Source: Corylus avellana | Lineage: Eukaryota > Streptophyta > Magnoliopsida > Fagales > Betulaceae | Length of the DNA: 64,000 nucleotides | Direction of reading: 5' to 3' | Assembly (NCBI RefSeq): GCF_901000735.1 | Contig: NC_081551.1 | Span: 19,620,545 to 19,684,544, forward strand | In this document: positions 1 to 11,078 of the stretch, piece by piece | How positions within the stretch are numbered: the first letter of the stretch is position 1 | Layout: each line of letters starts with the position of its first letter | Notes under the pieces: model-generated | Database searches by the model: none | What the model saw: the letters and a program-made list of their open reading frames with translations, nothing else | What the model was told of the DNA's origin: nothing | Program-made: the position numbers and the translations under genes

Positions 1-749
1 TCTTGTCAACACGTGTTAAGGTGCTGTTGGGCATCTCTCAACTTAAAAAGGTACAATCGATGTAGAATAACTTCAATAGTATAATGTACTATTTTTTTCT
101 TTTTTTTCTTTTTTTATGCTCTTATGTTAAATGATCATTAATTATCCTGGTTGTTGTGTAATTTTATTATTTTAGCATTCAAAAATACTAAGGGCGCTAC
201 GAATACCACTAAATAAGTTTCAAACATATGAATACTCATATATTAGTAAAATAGTTAGTACTTCTAACACTTCTCTTTTATGATATTGGTTTCCAAGGAA
301 GGACCACGACGGTATGGAGTATATATATTGGGATTTTGGTCCTTAGTCATAGGAGTATGGGGTAGGTGACTTAGGATCGGAATCATGTACAATAGCTTTA
401 ATTTAGGTTGTTCACTTTAAATGAACGATTCAGATTGCGACAACGCATAAGAAATAAGAAATAGGATAGTTATTAAGATGACCAAACTACCCATATCGTC
501 AAATTAATGGTTCGGCCACTTCTAATGGATAACTGTTGGGGATGATTGAAGTCATTGAGCTACCCATGTGGCCAACGAAGGTGGTTCTATATAATCATAT
601 AATAATCTAAAAAGATAAAAGCACGAAAGAAATACACATAATTAAGGTGGTTCGACTTATAACCTATGTTCACATGTCAAAACATTTTGTTGACTATGTT
701 TTTTTTTTATTATTATTTAATTGTATACAATACTTTATTTATAAATAAC
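1..749. other. intergenic, no gene seen
   Basis: AT-rich DNA with poly-T runs and no open frame resembling a protein family. I see no gene, RNA or clear repeat here. It leads into the SINE insertion site at 750. Confidence 0.6.
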
Positions 750-762
750 AAATCTAAACAAT

Positions 763-879
763 GTCTTTTTTTTTTTTTTTTTTTTGACATGTCCGTATAA
801 GAGAGGGAATGAGGATTCGAACTAGTGACCTCCACTTCATTAAGTGTGGTCTTAACTGATTGAGCTACCTCTTGAAGAT
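763..879 (-). mobile_element. tRNA-derived SINE with 13-bp target duplication
   Basis: On the minus strand this reads as a short tRNA-like head followed by a poly(A) tail. The tail appears as 20 T at 766-785. The head has an A-box-like TAGCTCAATCAG near 853-871 and a B-box-like AGTTCGAATCC near 812-822. The element is bounded by a perfect direct repeat AAATCTAAACAAT at 750-762 and 880-892, the expected target-site duplication of a retroposed SINE. The 3' half (B box to the ACATGTC-A(n) end) matches a truncated copy at 35494-35572. No coding capacity. The identity of the parental tRNA was not determined. Confidence 0.8.
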
Positions 880-892
880 AAATCTAAACAAT

Positions 893-3164
893 ATACGCTT
901 TTTTTTACTTAGAACATTAAAAACAATAAGGAGGCTTGAAGTTGATTCAAGCCTCAAGGACAAGGACAGTAATACGTCATGACCCGCATGTGTACTGGGG
1001 GTATGTCGGCTATACAATTTCAACCAATCACCCTATCAATAGCACATCCAAATATGTGCCATGTGATAATGACAACCTAATTAGTATACATGGAAAATAT
1101 TTAATCAATTGGTCTATCCCACATCACAATAATGGACTCATATGATGCGATCCAAGCTGATCTCTAACACGAAATTATCTCGACTATTTTTTTAACAACT
1201 ATAGATTTTAATTTTAATCATATGTCATGAGTCTCTTTCTTTTTACCTACCACATCGTCACTCCATTATTGAAAAAGAAAATCCCAAAAAGGTATGGGGG
1301 CTGAGATTTCGCATTGGAAGGAACAAAATATTAGCGAAATAAGTCATCATAATTAAGAGATTTTTAGAATAATCTTTCTAAATAATAAATATAATTTTAT
1401 AAAGTGCCGGGATTTAGAGGACTAGGATTGGATTGGTCCAATATAAAATTTACGGGTGGTTCGGTATTAAATACCTACGCTCACCACTCAAAATACCCTT
1501 AAGGGTTATATTGTACTCATTAACTTGATTTGTTTACAATACAAAGGTCCCACAAGTATAGTAATCAAATTTTTTTGATTTGATTACAATTTATATATTT
1601 GATTATAATCAACCCATAAATAGAGAATATTTCAATATCAACCGGTCAATTAAATGCTTTCTTTTAGTTAAAATTTGACTAGAATCTATGGAAATCACTC
1701 TATATTTGATTCTCTTTTTGAATTTGCTACATTTCCTCTCCAAACGTAGAAAACACGTCTCATTGAATAAAGGTTATCAAATCGAATCATCTTCTTCTAT
1801 TTTTATTTTTCCTTGTACGTACGTGTCAAAATAATTTTTTTTAGCAAAAGCTAAAAACATTACCTAATTTTTTCACTCACTTTCTCTCTCTCTCTCTCTC
1901 CTATGGGATACGAGGACAATGACAACATCAAACATGGTGGGAAGAGTTTCTCAGCTTCGCCCAATAGTCCGGGCTATCGGCGAGTGGGGCGACGCCGATA
2001 GCACCACTCTCTTTGTTAATGTATTTTAAGGAGTATTTTTATTTCTTTATTTTTTTTTAGTTTGGAAAAATATTTTGTGTGACATAAAGTTTAAAAAACT
2101 ATTTTTATATTTTGAAAAGTATTGTGTTCGAGTTATTTGTTAATATTTTTTTTTTTTTTTTGAATAAAAAATAAAAAGATAGATAACAAAAACGTGGCAA
2201 GCTTCAGACGACTCATTAAAAATAAGCATTAGAGTTTAAAAATATGAAGATTTGATTAAATACTGACTAGTCCAGTAGCTGTACTGATGCTCTATAATCT
2301 GCACGAGCATAGCATAAAAGCATTAGAGTTTGGATAGATTTATATAAAAATTAATTAATTAATTAATTATTCAATATTTTAAAATTGGCTCTCCACCATT
2401 AAAATCATATATAATTACCGCACCTGAAAATGGCGCGCGTGAAGGGCAGCACAGGCACAGCACATGGAGCAGAAAAGCAAAAGAGTCGAGACGGGTCAAG
2501 TCTGTCCGAGCTTCCCAGACGACACATGACACATGCAGTCTCTGACGCGCTCGCCTCACCACTTGACTCTCTGCGACAGTGTGTGTGCGCATTACGCATT
2601 CCACGCCCACCGCCTCTCGCACCCGACACCTGCTTTACTTCCCAGTAAAACCACACACCCGGCCATCGTCTCTGCAAATCTCTCTTCATTTTGTATTTTA
2701 ATATTCATTCACTTCTCACGGTTCAGTACAAGTCTCCAATTTCCGCAAACTACTCGCTGCAGCTTTTTCTTATTCATATTTATTTTTTATTATTCAATTT
2801 CCCAGTTTCTTTTTCTTCTTTTTTTAATTTTTTTAATTTTTGGTTCTGTAACGGTTTCCCAGTACAGTAGATCAAGAACGCATGGTTTTTCAAATTTGCA
2901 TACCCAAAAAAATCTAATCACGGGATTTCAGTACTTTGGAAATTACGAAAGTCTCGTGCTTTCCTTATCTTTTCTCATTGCTAGTCTAACTAGTCTAGAA
3001 GATACAGGTTTGCGGGAAATCTGATAGATTTTCTTACATTCTATCCAGAGTTTCTCGTGGTTAATCTCGTGCTCGAGCTGTTTTTGGAATTGTTTTACCG
3101 GTGATTTTTTTTAAGAATTGGGGTTGCTATTGTTGAAGCAGAGAGACCAGTGACTCCGAACCTG
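893..3164. other. intergenic and leader region upstream of PKG
   Basis: No protein family is recognisable. The stretch includes a CT microsatellite at about 1880-1902, a TTAA-rich run near 2350-2370 and a pyrimidine-rich zone from about 2640 to 2830 that probably belongs to the PKG promoter or 5' UTR. Short open frames at 2405-3024 overlap on both strands, have skewed composition and resemble nothing; they are treated as chance. Confidence 0.5.
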
Positions 3165-3221
3165 ATGAATCTTCTGTCGATTCTGGCATCTGGGTCGGGC
3201 TCAATTCTTCGTTCTCAGTAA
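3165..3221 (+). promoter_or_regulatory. uORF overlapping the PKG start (TAATG)
   Basis: An ATG at 3165 opens an 18-codon upstream ORF. Its TAA stop (3219-3221) shares one base with the main ATG at 3221, giving TAATG. If the transcript starts upstream of 3165, this arrangement would be expected to lower or condition translation of the kinase-phosphatase by requiring leaky scanning or reinitiation. Whether the leader is unspliced here is not known. Confidence 0.55.
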
Positions 3222-6200
3222 TGGGTTGCGTTTATTCGAGGGTTTGTATTGGCGACGTTACGACTCCGAGAATCAAAGGGACACAAAATGCGAGCACGGA
3301 CGAGATCGCCGTGTTCTCTCCGGCCTCTTCTGACGGTCAAGAAGGCGAAATCAGAGACCACTTCAACCAATCGAGCCTCACCAGGGACCCAGAGGTCGGC
3401 ATCACTCGGCTCTCCAGGGTTTCGTCTCAGTTTCTACCTCCTGACGGGTCGAGAACCGTGAAGGTTCCCTCAGGAAACTACGAATTGCGGTATTCATTTC
3501 TGTCTCAAAGAGGGTATTACCCTGATGCTCTGGATAAGGCTAACCAGGACAGCTTTTGCATTCACACCCCATTTGGCACAGAGCCAAATGAGCATTTCTT
3601 CGGGGTCTTCGATGGTCATGGCGAATTCGGAGCTCAGTGTTCGCAGTTCGTAAAGCGAAAGTTGTGTGAAAACCTGCTTAGGCATAGTAAATTTCATGTT
3701 GATGCTGTTGAGGCGTGCCACGGTGCGTTTTTAACGACGAATTCGCAGTTACACTCTGATATTTTGGATGATAGTATGAGTGGAACTACTGCAATCACTG
3801 TGTTGGTTCGCGGCAGGACTATATACGTAGCGAATTCCGGTGATTCGAGGGCGGTTATAGCGGAGCGGAGAGGGAAGGACATTGTAGCAGTGGACCTTTC
3901 AATTGATCAGACGCCGTTTCGGGTGGATGAGCTCGAAAGGGTTAAGCTTTGTGGCGCCAGGGTACTTACGTTGGATCAGATTGAGGGGTTGAAGAACCCG
4001 GATGTGCAGTGTTGGGGCACTGAAGAAAGCGATGATGGCGATCCGCCGAGGTTGTGGGTGCCCAATGGGATGTATCCCGGCACGGCTTTTACGCGGAGTA
4101 TTGGTGATTCGATTGCTGAGTCCGTTGGGGTGGTTGCTAACCCTGAACTTGTTGTTTTGGAGCTCACAGCGAGTCATCCTTTCTTCGTGCTTGCTAGCGA
4201 TGGGGTGTTCGAGTTTCTTTCCAGCCAAAGCGTGGTTGACATGGTAAGGTTCCCTATTCTGTTTATTTTTTTTTGGTAGCAATTCAGATATGTAAGCTAT
4301 GAGAAATATGCTTGTGCTCAATTGAGTGGTTGTATCTTTTATTTTATTTTTGAGTCGTTGTTGTTATCTCATGAAGTATAAGCCGATGCTTCTGAATGCG
4401 CCTTACTATACTTGATGCTGCCATTAGTGATATAATGAAGCTCTACACATATATAAGTTGCATAAATCTACTTTCAATAACCCCTTCAGGATTTAGAACT
4501 TTTGACAACTGGAGCTGTTTTAGAATTCAGGAAGTGTTGTGAATATAGAGTTGAAAAAATTCAGCCATGTCCTTGGTTGGGAAAAACAGAATGAATGTAG
4601 AAAAAAGCGGCTGTTATACTTTGATTTAGCAAGAAAGGATCTTAGAATTATGTCCCATACATGGAAGTGGGTTAAGTTTAGTTTTTTGTATAATTCAGTA
4701 GTCATTCATTTTTTTTTTTTTTTTTTTTTTTTGTGGTCAAATTGCTCATAATAAGCTTGTTCGGATGTTCCAGCTATCTGATTTCACATTGAGGTTGCTA
4801 ATGCATTCTACTGTTTGTGGCTAATACAATCAGTTCTTTATTTTGTACTACTGTTGGTCCGTTAATTGATTAGTTCCTTTTTTCCTTTTCAAATCTCAAT
4901 GTCGTTTCTTACATTTTCATGTCTAGAAATAGTTTCATTGCTAAATATCATGCCTATGCTCTCTTTCCTCTTTTGGTTATCAAAGCTCATCACTCAGCCA
5001 CTACATTTCCAGGTTGCAAAATTTAAAGATCCCCGTGATGCTTGTGCCGCAATTGTTGCAGAATCTTATAGACTTTGGCTACAGTATGAAACTCGTACAG
5101 ATGATATTACTGTGATCGTTGTGCATATTAATGGGCTAACTGATGTAAGAGGGCTTATTGTTTGCAATAGATTTGTTATTTTTCTAAAAAAAAAAAAAAA
5201 ATACATATATTTATATTTTCTTTGCGTAATTGTTGTCCTTATGGGTTACCAAGTAAACTCATAGTTTTTTCTTGTCAGATTGCTGTTGGTCAGTCAGCAA
5301 CTCCTGGAGCTGTTTTACGACCCCCAGTTCCTCATGTTATAGAGGTGACAGGTTCTGAGTCTCCTTCTACCTTTAGCTGGAACACTAGGAACCATCGTGT
5401 TAGGCACGATTTATCACGGGCACGTGTCCGTGCCATCGAAAGTTCCCTAGAGAATGGGCAATTTTGGATTCCTCCATCTCCAGCCCACAGGAAGACTTGG
5501 GAAGAAGAAGTAAACCTCCTCCATTGTATATATATTCTTTAATTCAACGTAAAATTTATATTATGAAATAAAGTAGTGGTATAGATTTTTCTTAGTAGCA
5601 ATTGGCGCTCAAATGCTACATACTTCCATGCTACAGGCACACATTGAACGAGCACTGCATGACCATTTCCTCTTCAGAAAACTTACTGATACCCAGTGTC
5701 ATGTTTTGTTGGATTGCATGCAAAGAGTTGAGGTGCAGCCAGGGGATGTTGTAGTTAAACAGGCCAGTTTTTTAGCACTCAACTTCTTCTCAAATTTGTT
5801 TAGAGTTCCTCAAGCTCTTGTACACAATCTTGATCTTGTTTACAAAACATTAGCGGTGGAAATGGATCAAAGATTCCCAACAATGCAAAGTGCATATGGA
5901 TTCAAGTGGCAATATGAATGTAAAACTATTAATTATACATTGGGATATGTGAATGCATAATAAACATGAGGAAAAAAAAACCTTGAAACATCTGAAATTG
6001 CTTTGTTGAATATTCTGAGATTGATAAACAACACATTATTTTTAGCTGCACAAAAATTCTAATAGTACACCCTGTATAAGGAAATTTGATCTTCAAAATG
6101 GTAAGCTGTATGAAGTCCACAAGTCCTTGCGCATTGCATGCACACAGATGTGAGAATTTCATCCACAACACTGAATCCTGGCTTGAGTTGCTTGTGGACT

Positions 6201-9200
6201 TGCAAGAATGAGAGTGCATTCTAAACACAATTTTAGGTGGAGTTTTGCAAAAGTGTCACAATCATTTCATTTTGCAGGGTGGTGAAGGTGACTGCTTTTA
6301 TGTTGTTGGCAGTGGGGAATTTGAGGTCTTGGCAACCCAGGTTCTCATTTTGGTTATTTGATTAAACTGTCTTAATTTTTGGAATTCCTTCCATAGATCT
6401 CTTCAATAGTATTAAAATAATCTATTAACATGATATTTATCCTGGACAATGAAGTTATATTTTAATATCTCAATTGATATCTTTTGGAGTGTAGTTCCAA
6501 TGGATAACTTTTATGTTGTTCATACTTACTTATTTTCAGTTAGATTCATGAGATTGGTTGTTGAATTGGTAAATTAATGGCAGGAAGAACAAAATGGTGA
6601 GGTCCCTAGGGTTCTGCAGCGATACACAGCTGAGAAATTATCATCCTTTGGGGAGCTGGCTTTAATGTGAGCTGTTTCTCTCTATCACTGTTATATTTCT
6701 AATGGTAAATTAAAGATATGATTTGTTCACACAGACTACAGTTTCCAGAAATTGATGAATTGTTTTCATTGATAATTGTAATAAAATCTCCGCTGGTGTA
6801 TAAATACTTAATTCTGGATTGCAAGACATTATCAGAACTGGAAAACTGCAAATAATAGTGTTGAATCTATTTAAGCATGACTGTTTTGATGTTTTAACAC
6901 ATACATGTGTGGCTTGCTGATGGCCTTTTTTTCTTTTTTACATTCCATGGTAAACCTGGGGTTTCTCTCTTAAACATGTGTAATCCATTTCCTGGCTTTT
7001 CTTCATCTGTTTATCGCTGTCTACTCTAGTGGTATATAATTAGTTTTTATAGTTTTCATCAGTATCTGTGGCACTATAGGTATAACAAACCACTCCAGGC
7101 CTCTGTTCGTGCTGTGACAAGTGGAACTCTTTGGGCTTTAAAGAGAGAAGATTTTCGAGGAATTTTGATGTCAGAGTTCTCTAATTTGTCATCCTTGAAG
7201 TTGCTTCGATCAGTAGATCTTCTTTCAAGGTTGACAATCTTACAGCTGAGTCAGATTGCAGATTCCCTTTCTGAAGTTTCCTTCTCAGATGGGCAGACAA
7301 TAGTTGATAAAGTAAAGTTGCTCCTCTCTTAAAGAATAAATCCCGTTTCTTCTGTATGTTTCTTCTCATATTCCTTCAGCATCCACTTGCAGAATGAAGG
7401 CATCTTTGCATTGTACATTATCCAGAAGGGACGAGTGAGAATTACTTTTGACACAGATTTATTGAGAAATCCAAACATCTCCAGCCTCATGTCTGACAAT
7501 CAAAAAGAGAGTAGTAATTTCCAGAGCAGCCTGGATCTCTCAGTGGAGAAAACAGAGGGAAGCTATTTTGGCGAATGGGCACTTATTGGTGAAGATATAG
7601 GTTCCTTGAGAGCAGTTGCTATGGGCAATGTTGTATGCGCTGTTTTAATGAAGGCAAAATTTGATTCAGTTGTTGGCCCTTTGACAAAGCTTTCTCAGGA
7701 TGATCACAAGTATGTTGTAATCATATTTTTGCACTCAATCTTCCATTTGAAATTTCATGTTAGATTTATTTTGGACAAACAATGACACTTTTTTTCCTCT
7801 TTAAATTGATTGATACCATCAAATGCGCTTCATATCCCTGATACTATACATTTTCATTATTTAGGTCGAGGCATAATTCCTTTGATTTTCTAAAGGAATC
7901 TGCGAAAAGTATTGATGTTACAGCTTTTGCTAAAGTTCAGCTCTCTGACTTGGTGAGGGATGCTGCGTCCAGCTTGTAGCTATGTTGCAAAGAACTTATA
8001 TGGAAAATATATCTTCTTCTAGTATCATCTAATGGATTTTTCTCTGTAGGAATGGAAAATGTGCTTATATTCCACTGATTGCAGTGAGATTGGGCTTGTA
8101 CTTCTAAAAGAGTCAGGTTAGTGTTGTTGTGTGCTATGATACACTTTGTTTCCTCGACGGAATTTGTTTTTGAGGCTTGTTTGCATGGATGGCCTACCTG
8201 CTAACAAAATATGCATGAGAATGAAATTACATGTATTAATGATTCAACAATCCCTCCCCATGGAAGAACATTAAATCATTTCCTCCCCATGCAATGCAAT
8301 ATAGTGATTATTGGAGGATACATATGCTTAATGAATCATAATGTATACTGATGAAATGCTTTTGTACAAAACTGATTGTCTATCAGAAAATCTGCTTAGT
8401 TTGAAAAGATTTTCAAAGCAGAAGGTCAAAGGTATCGGAAAGGAAGCACAAGTCTTAAAAGAGAAGAATCTGATGAAGAGTTTGAGTCCTTCAGCATGTG
8501 TTCCACAGGTTCTGTGCACTTGTGCAGATCAAATGCATGCTGGCATACTGCTAAATACATGCCTTGCTTGCCCTTTGGTTTCCATACTTCACACCCCACT
8601 CAATGAACCATCTGCACGGTTCTGTGCTGCCTTTGTCGTTACTGCCTTAGGAAATCTACATAAGGTCTGATGTCTGGACATTGCTCTGTCCTTATTCCCT
8701 TATCTTCTTCTTTGTTATACATTGATTACAGTTCCTTTTCTCTATTTTTCTTTTTTGAGTTTCAGAATGGTGTTCTCTACAGAGGTGTGTCCCCTGATGT
8801 TTTAATGTTGGACCAGAGAGGATATTTACAGGTTGGTGCTGTACTATATTTTATGCTGCATTGTGTTCATCGATATCTAAATTGAAGTAATGTAACTGCA
8901 CATTGATGTAGTATTCCCTTTTCTGTCACCTAGAAAGTAGGGTGAAATGTAGAGACTTATGCATTTATGATTTTACTATTTTTTGCTGTATGCTAGCTGG
9001 TGGACTTCAGATTTGGGAAGAGGTCAGATGGCGAGAGGACATTTACAATTTGTGGAATGGCAGATTCTTTAGCTCCAGAGATAGTCCAGGGAAAAGGCCA
9101 TGGCTTCCCTGCTGACTGGTAAAATTGCACTTGTAGTGTACTGTCATTTTCTTCCCAAAACCTAGATATCCTTTAGAGTAATGCTACTCTTCACACCAAC

Positions 9201-11078
9201 TGATGTGACATGTTTTAAGTGACTTTTTTTTTTTCTGTTTTTTTTTTTTTTTTTTTTAATGACTGATATAAAAAGCCACTTAAAACATGCCATGTCATCC
9301 GGTGTGAAATGAGTGTGGATAGTAGAATTACTCTATCCTTTATGTGATAGTTAATATATACTTTCCATGCTAGTGTATATTCATAATTGAGCAGACTGCA
9401 TGATTACCACTGAAACATCAGCTATTATTACAATTACAAAAGATGAAGGTAGTAGTATTCAAACTGTAATTGTGATAATAAAAGCACTTTTTTACAACAA
9501 TAAATTAGCAAATTACTAATAGAATCTATGTAAATTAAGTATTACAATTTAAACTATCCAAGAGATGTGTTATACAACTTGATGTTGCATTGACACTCAA
9601 AAGAGGCATTCTTAACATCTAGAACAATCATCTTTTAACTTTACCGGAATGCTTCAGTATCACCATGGCTCTCCTCAAACAGTTAAACGAATTTATAGTA
9701 TGACACATGATAATGTCGTAAATCATCAGAAAGGAGTCCAAGGATTAAGGGAGGAGCTCTAGATATCATTACCATTTGAGGAAAAAGTTCAAGAACAACC
9801 ACTACACAATTTTCTAGAATGTTGCCCCTCCTTTTTGAGAAAAAGAGAACAGCTTCTCCATTTGTATACCATGTATAGTAAGATGGTTATGGATCATAGT
9901 ATGTTATATAGGTTTTTGAAGATGGAAACCTGTAATTCTTATCTGAATGGAAGATCCTCACGATTCATAATCTTTGAAGAATGAATCTTATTGTGATCAA
10001 TAGATGTTGCTTGTGCAAATCAGATGGGGAGACGATCGATCATCTTCTTCTCCATTGTGAGATCACTCTCTCTTTATGGTATGCTATTTTTAGCCAGTTT
10101 GGGTTGTCATGGGTTATGCCTAGTAAGGTGGTGGATTTGTTTGCTTGTTGATGGTCGGGTGGGCGTTCTCGGAGCGCTGATGTGTGGAAGATGGTTCCCC
10201 TATGCCTAATGTGGTGTTTATGGTTAGAAAGGAATGCGAGATGCTTTGAGGACTCAGAAAGCTCTTTGGAGGAACTCACGGCTTTCTTCTTCTACACGCT
10301 TTTTACTTAGACTGCAGCTTGGCTTGCCCCTTTAGTGATTAGCTATCTGGATTTTCTTGTTCTTTTTTCTTCTCCTTTTTAGGCGTTTTTTCTTGTATAC
10401 TCTCTGTGTACTTGGGTTGAGCCCCTCTGCACTTTTGATATAAACATTACTTATAAAAAAAAATATATATTCTTATCAGAATTTGTAGTCTATGATTATT
10501 TTTCTTGTATTCCCTTTGACAGTCTTTTTTGAACCGTCTGCTGCCCCCTGAATCGTTTAAATGTGCAGGTGGGCATTAGGAGTCTTGGTATATTTCATGC
10601 TACATGGTGAAATGCCATTTGGTTCATGGAGAGAAAGTGAGCTTGATACATATGCCAAGATTGCTAAAGGACAGCTAAATCTTCCAGAGACTCTCAGCCC
10701 TGAAGCTGTTGATCTTCTCACCAAGGTATCACTGGGACTATTAGTCTTTTCATTTTTTCTTTCCCACTCTTAATTGTACTTGGTGCTGATATATCAAGGA
10801 TTTTTCACTTGCTTTATTCTGATAAATAATTTGTTCAGTTACTTGAAGTTGATGAAAATACAAGACTTGGAAGCCAAGGTTCAGATTCTGTCAGACATCA
10901 TCCATGGTTTGATGGTATTGACTGGAAAGGGATTACGGACCATAGCTTTCCCGTTCCTCACGAGATCACCTCCCGAATATCACAGCATTTGGAAACTCAC
11001 TCTGAGGACTGCACTCCTCTAGTTTCCTTGTCTCAGGATGCAGAACTCAACACTCCTGAATGGCTTGATGACTGGTAG
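3221..11078 (+). CDS. PKG: PP2C / cyclic-nucleotide-binding / kinase-like fusion protein (plant PKG type)
   Basis: Fifteen exons give about 1074 aa: 3221-4243, 5013-5144, 5279-5509, 5637-5762, 6278-6340, 6584-6666, 7080-7311, 7393-7709, 7865-7952, 8050-8116, 8387-8664, 8766-8831, 8997-9118, 10569-10725, 10839-11078. The N-terminus MGC resembles an acylation signal. The PP2C domain (about 90-385) keeps QDS, DGHG (131-134), SGTTA, NSGDSRA, ASDG and the final DDIT metal and core motifs. Two cyclic-nucleotide-binding folds follow (FGELAL 547-552 and FGEWAL in exon 8). A C-terminal AGC-like kinase domain ends in a HHPWFDGIDW tail. Known family: plant cGMP-dependent kinase, Arabidopsis At2g20050-like. 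Odd points: YRGVSP replaces YRDLKP, DFR replaces DFG, and the glycine loop is missing, so kinase activity is doubtful. Intron 4 appears to use a GC donor (5763). Intron 13 holds two transposon remnants. Confidence 0.93.
9176..9334. mobile_element. foldback MITE in PKG intron 13
   Basis: Imperfect terminal inverted repeats of about 60 bp face each other across a poly-T core. The left arm GAGTAATGCTAC...CACACC pairs with the right arm GGTGTG...GTAGAATTACTC. The flanks carry the direct repeat ATCCTTTA at 9168-9175 and 9335-9342, consistent with an 8-bp hAT-type target duplication. It is non-coding and lies 57 bp into the intron. Confidence 0.75.
9949..10468 (+). mobile_element. 5'-truncated LINE (3' end of reverse transcriptase ORF) in PKG intron 13
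   Basis: In an interrupted frame the sequence encodes the end of a plant L1-type reverse transcriptase ORF. The zinc-binding module is readable (KILTIHNL, CCLCKSDGETIDHLLLHC, then MPSKVVDL and ADVWKMVPLCLMWCLW). A short non-coding tail with an A-rich end follows. The near-perfect repeat ATTCTTATCTGAAT at 9935-9948 and ATTCTTATCAGAAT at 10469-10482 (13 of 14) is the expected target duplication, so the left edge is a true 5' truncation. Stops break the ORF. It is in sense orientation within PKG and spliced out with the intron. Confidence 0.85.

Noticed and set aside
812..871. Possible tRNA gene (B-box and A-box-like sequence)
   Set aside because: No cloverleaf with a paired acceptor stem; poly(A) tail and target duplication identify a SINE.
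2371..3024. Overlapping open frames on both strands before PKG
   Set aside because: Low-complexity, no family resemblance, and they overlap each other; probably PKG leader and chance.
10024..10279. Open frames inside PKG intron 13 as possible small genes
   Set aside because: They are off-frame readings of the LINE zinc-binding region and its antisense.
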